From contig JAPOON010000028.1 in NCBI GenBank assembly GCA_026713405.1, positions 1-8,009 of the forward strand: a stretch of DNA of 8,009 nt, given 5' to 3'. The position numbers and the translations under genes were made by a program. The notes under the pieces were generated by a model that saw only the letters and a program-made list of their open reading frames with translations, searched no databases and was not told the DNA's origin. Of this stretch, positions 1 through 6,000 are shown piece by piece (position 1 is the first letter of the stretch; each line of letters starts with the position of its first letter). This stretch comes from Gammaproteobacteria bacterium (GTDB lineage Bacteria; Pseudomonadota; Gammaproteobacteria; Pseudomonadales; Azotimanducaceae_A).

Positions 1-1
1 C

Positions 2-3000
2 GAAGCCACCGGCACGATCGTCGACGACGACGAACCGCTGCCGGAGGGCGCCCCCAGCCTGAGCATTGACGATGTCACGGTCGCCGAGGACGGCGGCACA
101 GCCCTGTTCACCGTCTCGCTCAACCACACGTTCGATCAGGCGGTGACGGTCGAGTACGCCACCGCCGACGGGACGGCCGAGGCGGGTGCCGACTACACGG
201 AGACGAACGGGTCGCTCACGATCGAGGCGAATTCCCTGAGCGGCACCATTGCTGTCCCGGTGCTCGATGATGCAATCGACGAACTCGATGAAACGTTCAC
301 GGTAAGGTTGCGGCGCGCCAGGAATGCAAGCGTTTCCGATGCGGAAGGCCTCGCCACCATCACCGACAACGATGAACCGCCCGCGGAAAGCCCGGGCCTC
401 CGCATCGATGATGTATCGGTCGGCGAGGATGGCGAGAACGCCCGGTTTACCGTTACCCTCAGCGACACCTTCGACCAGGCAGTGTCCGTCGCCTATGTCA
501 CCGGCGACGGAACGGCCACCCGCGGCGCCGACTACACCGCCACAACCGGCACACTGACCATCGATCCCGGTTCTCTCGCCGGCTCAATTTCAGTGCCGGT
601 GCTCGAAGACTCGATCGATGAGCCGGACGAAACTTTCACGGTAACGCTGACCTCCGCCGTGAACGCCACCATCGCGGATGCTGAAGGCCTGGGTACCATC
701 ATCGACAACGACGAAGCGCCGCCGGGCGCTCCCGGGCTGAGCATCGATGACGTCACCGTTGCGGAAGACGGCGGTACGGCCCAATTTTCCGTGACGCTCG
801 ACAACACGGCCGATCAACCGGTCACGGTCGCCTACACCACCGTCGACGGTACCGCCGAGGCAGGATCCGACTACACCGCCACGACCGGCACCCTTACGAT
901 CGAATCCGGATCCGTCACGGGAACCATCTCCATCCCGATACTCGATGACGACATCGATGAACCTGGCGAATCATTTGTCGTTGCCCTCAGCAACGCAACC
1001 AACGCAACGATCAACGATGCCGAGGGCTCGGCGACCATCACCGACAACGATGAACCGCCGGCCGGCGCCCCACGCCTGAGCATCGGTGACGTCACTGTTG
1101 CCGAGGACGAAGGTACTGCCCGGTTCACGGTCACGCTCGACAATACCTACGACGAGACGGTGACCGTTGCATACGCTACCGCCGATGGTACCGCCGAGGC
1201 AGGATCCGACTACACCTCGGCAATCGGCACACTGACCATCGACGCCGGTTCCATGACGGGCACGGTTTCCGTTCCGGTGCTCGATGACACGATCGATGAG
1301 CTGGACGAGACATTCATCGTGACGCTGAGTACCGCCGTCAACGCGACCATCTCCGACGCCGAAGGCCTGGGCACCATCACCGACAACGACGAACCGCCCG
1401 GCAGCGGCGTGGTCGGCGTGGCGAAGCAGGCCCTGGATACCCGCATCACCGATTCCGGCAAGGTGCGTTCAACGATACGGATTCATGTCGTCAACGTGGG
1501 CGACGGCGTTGCGAACCGGGTACAGGTTGCCGACGATCTTGCCAAGGCTTTTCCCTCCCCCGCCGCCGTATCCGTCGTGGCGGCGCCCAGCCTGACCGGG
1601 GCGGCGCTGACATTGAACAGCGCCTACGACGGCACCGACAGCATCGACCTGCTCGCCGGTACCGACTCCATGGAAGCAGAAGCATCTGCAGTCGTCGAGT
1701 TTACGATCGAGGTAACCCTGAACGGGGCGGCAGGGCCGTTCGAGAACCAGGCCGAAGGGTACTCGGAAGACTACGCCGGCGCCTCGACTGAAGACCTTTC
1801 CGACCATGGCTCCGATCCGGACCCGGACGGCGATGGCAACCCGGGCGGCCCGGGCGAGGACGATCCCACGCCGGTCGAGTTCCCTGCCGCAATGCAGGGA
1901 ACGGTTTTCGCGGATCTCGATGTGGACGGCATGCAGGGTGCCGACGAATCCGGCCTTGCGAACTGGCGCGTCGAGGTCGCTTCGGCCGCCGGCGAAACCG
2001 TCGCCAGCGCGACGACCGATGCCGGCGGCGCCTACATGATCCCGGATCTCGACCCCGGCGACGTCACCGTGAGTTTCCGGCACCCGGAATCACAAGCGGT
2101 CTGGGGCGAGGAAACGGCCACAGTCATTTCCGACAGCCTGACCACCCTTGACCGCGGCGTCGTTCCGGGCGGGCGCCTGTACGACAGCGAATCACGGGAT
2201 ATCCTCGTCGGGGCGGTGCTGGCGCTTGCTGACTCCACCGGCATGCACCTGCCCGCCGAGTGCCTGCTGGACGGACAGCAGTTGCAGCGCACCGGCAGCG
2301 ACGGCGCCTACCGATTCGATGTCGTGCACGGGGCTCATGGCGAATGCCCAAGCGGTTCGGCCACGTACCGCATCGAGGTCGCCGAAGTGCCCGAGGGTTA
2401 CAATCCGCCACCCTCCCTGCTTATTCCCCCGGCCGGCCAAACGCTGACCGTGGCAACCTGTCCGGACGATCCTGATCCAGACGACCCCTGTGTTGTGCAC
2501 GCCGATGCCGAACCCCCTTCAGGGTCCGCGCTCGCCGATTATTATCTCGCCTGGCTGGTGGCGGACGGCGACGGTACCGCCGTGCACAACCACATTCCGC
2601 TCGACCCCGTAACCGCGGTGATTCCCGATCGCCTGGTGACAGTGACAAAACGGGCAACGGTTCGCAACGTCAACATCGGCGACCTTGTTGGTTATGTCGT
2701 GCAGGTGACAAACCCGTCAACGTTCTCTCTCGGCAACCTGCAGTTGGTAGACGATATACCATCCGGATTCGCCATGGTTTCGGATTCAGTCTCGATGCAA
2801 TCGCCCGGCCCCGACGGCGTAATGGGTACGGGAGATGACCTCAGCACGGCCCTTGCCGTGACCGGTACGGATCCGGTTTCCTTCGAGGGCTTCGGCATAC
2901 TGGCCGGGGCCGCAGTCTCCGTCCGTTACATGACGCGCGTCACCACCGGAGCGTCGACCGGGCGGCATGTAAACAGGGTCAAACCGTACGTCTCCGGACA

Positions 3001-6000
3001 ACTCGCCGGCAACGAGGCCACCGCGAGCGTCGGGGTGATTGCCGATCCCGTCTTCGAGAAAACCACGGTAATCGGCAAGGTATTCGACGACAGGAACGGC
3101 GACGGCTGGCAGGGCCCCGACGAACCGGGCATAGCGGGCGTCCGGCTGGCGACGGTCAGCGGGCTGATCGTGGAAACGGACGCCCATGGCAGATATCACC
3201 TTGCCGACATCGACGGCGGCGACCCGCACAGGGGACGCAACTTCATCATCAAGCTCGACACGGCAACGCTGCCGGGCGAAGCGGTCGTCACCAGCGAAAA
3301 CCCGCGCGTCATCCGCCTGACCCAGGCGCTGATGTCCAAGGTGAATTTCGGTGTCAGGATGCCGCCCCGACGGTATGAACCTCTGGGTCCCGGCGGCAAC
3401 AAGCTGATTCGCGAGGTTCGCTCGCATCGATTCGATCGCATTGAACCGGTGCGCTTCGCATCCGGAAAATCCAATGTTTTACCGAGCTATATCGATCGTC
3501 TGCGAACGCTGGTGGCCCGCTACCGTGGCAAACCCAACCTGCGCGTACGTTTTTCGGGCCACACCGACAACCAGCCGCTCGGCCCGAGAACGCGGTCGAT
3601 CTACGGCGACAATCAGGGGCTGTCCGAAGCACGGGCCCTCGAGGTCGCCAGGTTCGTTGCGGCCGAATTGGGTTTGCCCGAGGACATGGTCGAAACGATC
3701 GGTCATGCCGAGCGCCTGCCGGTTGCGACGAACCGCACCGCCGAAGGCATGGCATTGAATCGCCGCGTCGAAACGGAATTGCTCTACGACGACTACGAAG
3801 AAGAGGAGCGCATCCTCGATGAGCCGCCGGCAAGCTCCGATCCGATCACCGAGGTACACTACGCCCAATCCTCGACCCGGCTGGAACCCGCCCGCTTTGC
3901 GTCCGGCCAAACCGCTTTGCCGGAAGATCAGATCACCGCTATCGACCGCGCGCTCAAGCCCCTGGAAAGTCATGAGATCGTCGGCGTCACGGTTGTCGGA
4001 CATGCCGATGGGCTGCCGGTGCGTACCGCCGCAGCAGATGAAGAAAACAACGAGGCGCTTTCCAGGGCTCGCGCCGAGAGCGTCGCGTCCTATCTGGCCC
4101 GCAAGCTCGAACTGGACCCCGAAATCGTTCGGGTCGAGTCGAGAGGGTCCTCGGAGCCCCTTGCGGACAACAGCACAGTCACCGGACGGGCGCTCAATCG
4201 CCGCGCTGACATCGAGCTGGTCTACCGGCGCGTCTCGGAAACGGTCACGACACGCGTCATCGCCATCGCACCGGTACAACTGGCGCCCACCGAGCGTGCC
4301 GGCGGCGGACGCCTCTGGTTGACCGAGGATGTGCTGGCCCACCGTCCGCAACTCGACGTACTGGCGCTGAACGAGGTCGCCGTTGACGACTCCGGAAAGA
4401 TGAAGCGGCCCGTGAAGTTCGCCGCATACACCAACTACGCGGCCTGGGTCGACGAATACCGGCTCGAGATCTACCGCGAATCCGACACCGACCTCGTCCG
4501 GCCTTTGGCGATATTGACCGCCGCACGGCTGGACCACGAGAACGCCTTCGAATTCCTGGACGAATCCCTTACCCTGAAACGCGGCGAACGGCTGGCCTAC
4601 GTACTGCGCGCCACCGACGAGCGCGGCCGAGAGGACCATACGCGGGTGCGCCTGATGGGCGTTGTCGATGCGAGGCGCCCGGAGCAGTTGCGCGAAGCGG
4701 AAACCATCTGGGGCCAGTCCAACCTCGCGAAGCAGTCCATAACGGTTCGGGGGAGCCGCGTGCGCGTGCACGGCGAGAAGTTCGCGCCGGGCGAGCCGGT
4801 ACGCGTCAACGGCCACGAAGTGCCGGTTGACGGGAACGGCCGCTTTGTTTCGGAACTGCACCTGTCCCCCGGCACCAACGAAATCGTGGTTTCCGGGGTC
4901 AACGAAGGACGAACCTGGTCGCAGGTCCTTACCGCTGAAGTCGACGATAACTATACGTTCATCGTCGGGCTCGCCAACCTAACAATCGGACAGACGCACG
5001 TATCGGACAGCTTCGAAGAAATTAACCCCAATGATTCCTTTGACGAGTCGGTCAACGTAGACGGGCGCCTTGCTTTCTATCTCAAAGCGAAAATAAAGGG
5101 AAAATACCTGATCACCGCGCAGCTCGACACCACGGAAGACGAGCTCGACAACCTCACGGACCATCTCAAGCGCAAGGATCCGCGCCGGGTGTTCCGGCAA
5201 CTCGACCCGGACAGGTACTATCCCGTCTACGGCGACGATTCCACGACGGTCAGCGACGTCAACAGCCAGGGCCCGTTCTTCCTGCGCGTTGACTGGGACC
5301 GCAACCAGGTACTGCTCGGGAACTTCAACACCGGGTTGACGGACACGGAGTTCATGCAATACAACCGTTCGCTGTACGGTGGCAAGATCGCCCACAAGAG
5401 CATTGCCGAGACCCGCTTCGGCGACCCGAAGCGAGCCTTGACCGCGTTCGTCTCCGAAGCCCAGTCCGCCGCCGCCCACGTCAGCTTCCGGGCAACCGGA
5501 GGATCGCTCTACTACCTCAAGCACACGGACATCGTACTGGGCTCGGAGAAGGTGTGGGTGGAAATCCGCCAGCGCGACACCGCCCAGGTACTTGAGCGCC
5601 AGGATTACATCGCCGGCCGCGACTACGAAATCGATGCCCTGCAGGGACGTATCATTCTCAACCGGCCACTGTCTCAGGTGGTCCTCGACCGCGGTCCCTC
5701 GATCATCCGAACCCGGCCCCTGGAAGGGGACGACGTTTACCTGCTCGTCGACTACGAATACGTGCCGCACTCCTTCGACGCCGACAAGGTGACCTATGGC
5801 GCCCGGGGCAAAACGTGGCTCGGCGACCATGTCGCGGTAGGCGCCAGCAAGATCGTCGACCAGAAGGACGGCCGCGACTTTGATCTCGAAGGCGTCGACG
5901 TCACCCTCAAGGCAGGCAAGGGCACCTACCTCAGCGTCGAGGCAGCGCGCAGCGAGTCGCTCCTGAGTTCGGCGAGCTTCGACTCGGTCGACGGGGGCTT

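Noticed and set aside
143..145. GTG at 143 as the start of the giant gene
   Set aside because: The frame is open back to base 2, and the upstream codons complete a Calx-beta repeat (PSLSIDDVTVAEDGG from base 53). The GTG codes for a Val in a conserved strand.
3479..4861. A 460-codon open frame on the - strand opposite the OmpA region
   Set aside because: Same mirror register; it ends where the + gene uses a TTA Leu codon at 3479. The + strand carries unmistakable OmpA motifs, so this is a shadow.
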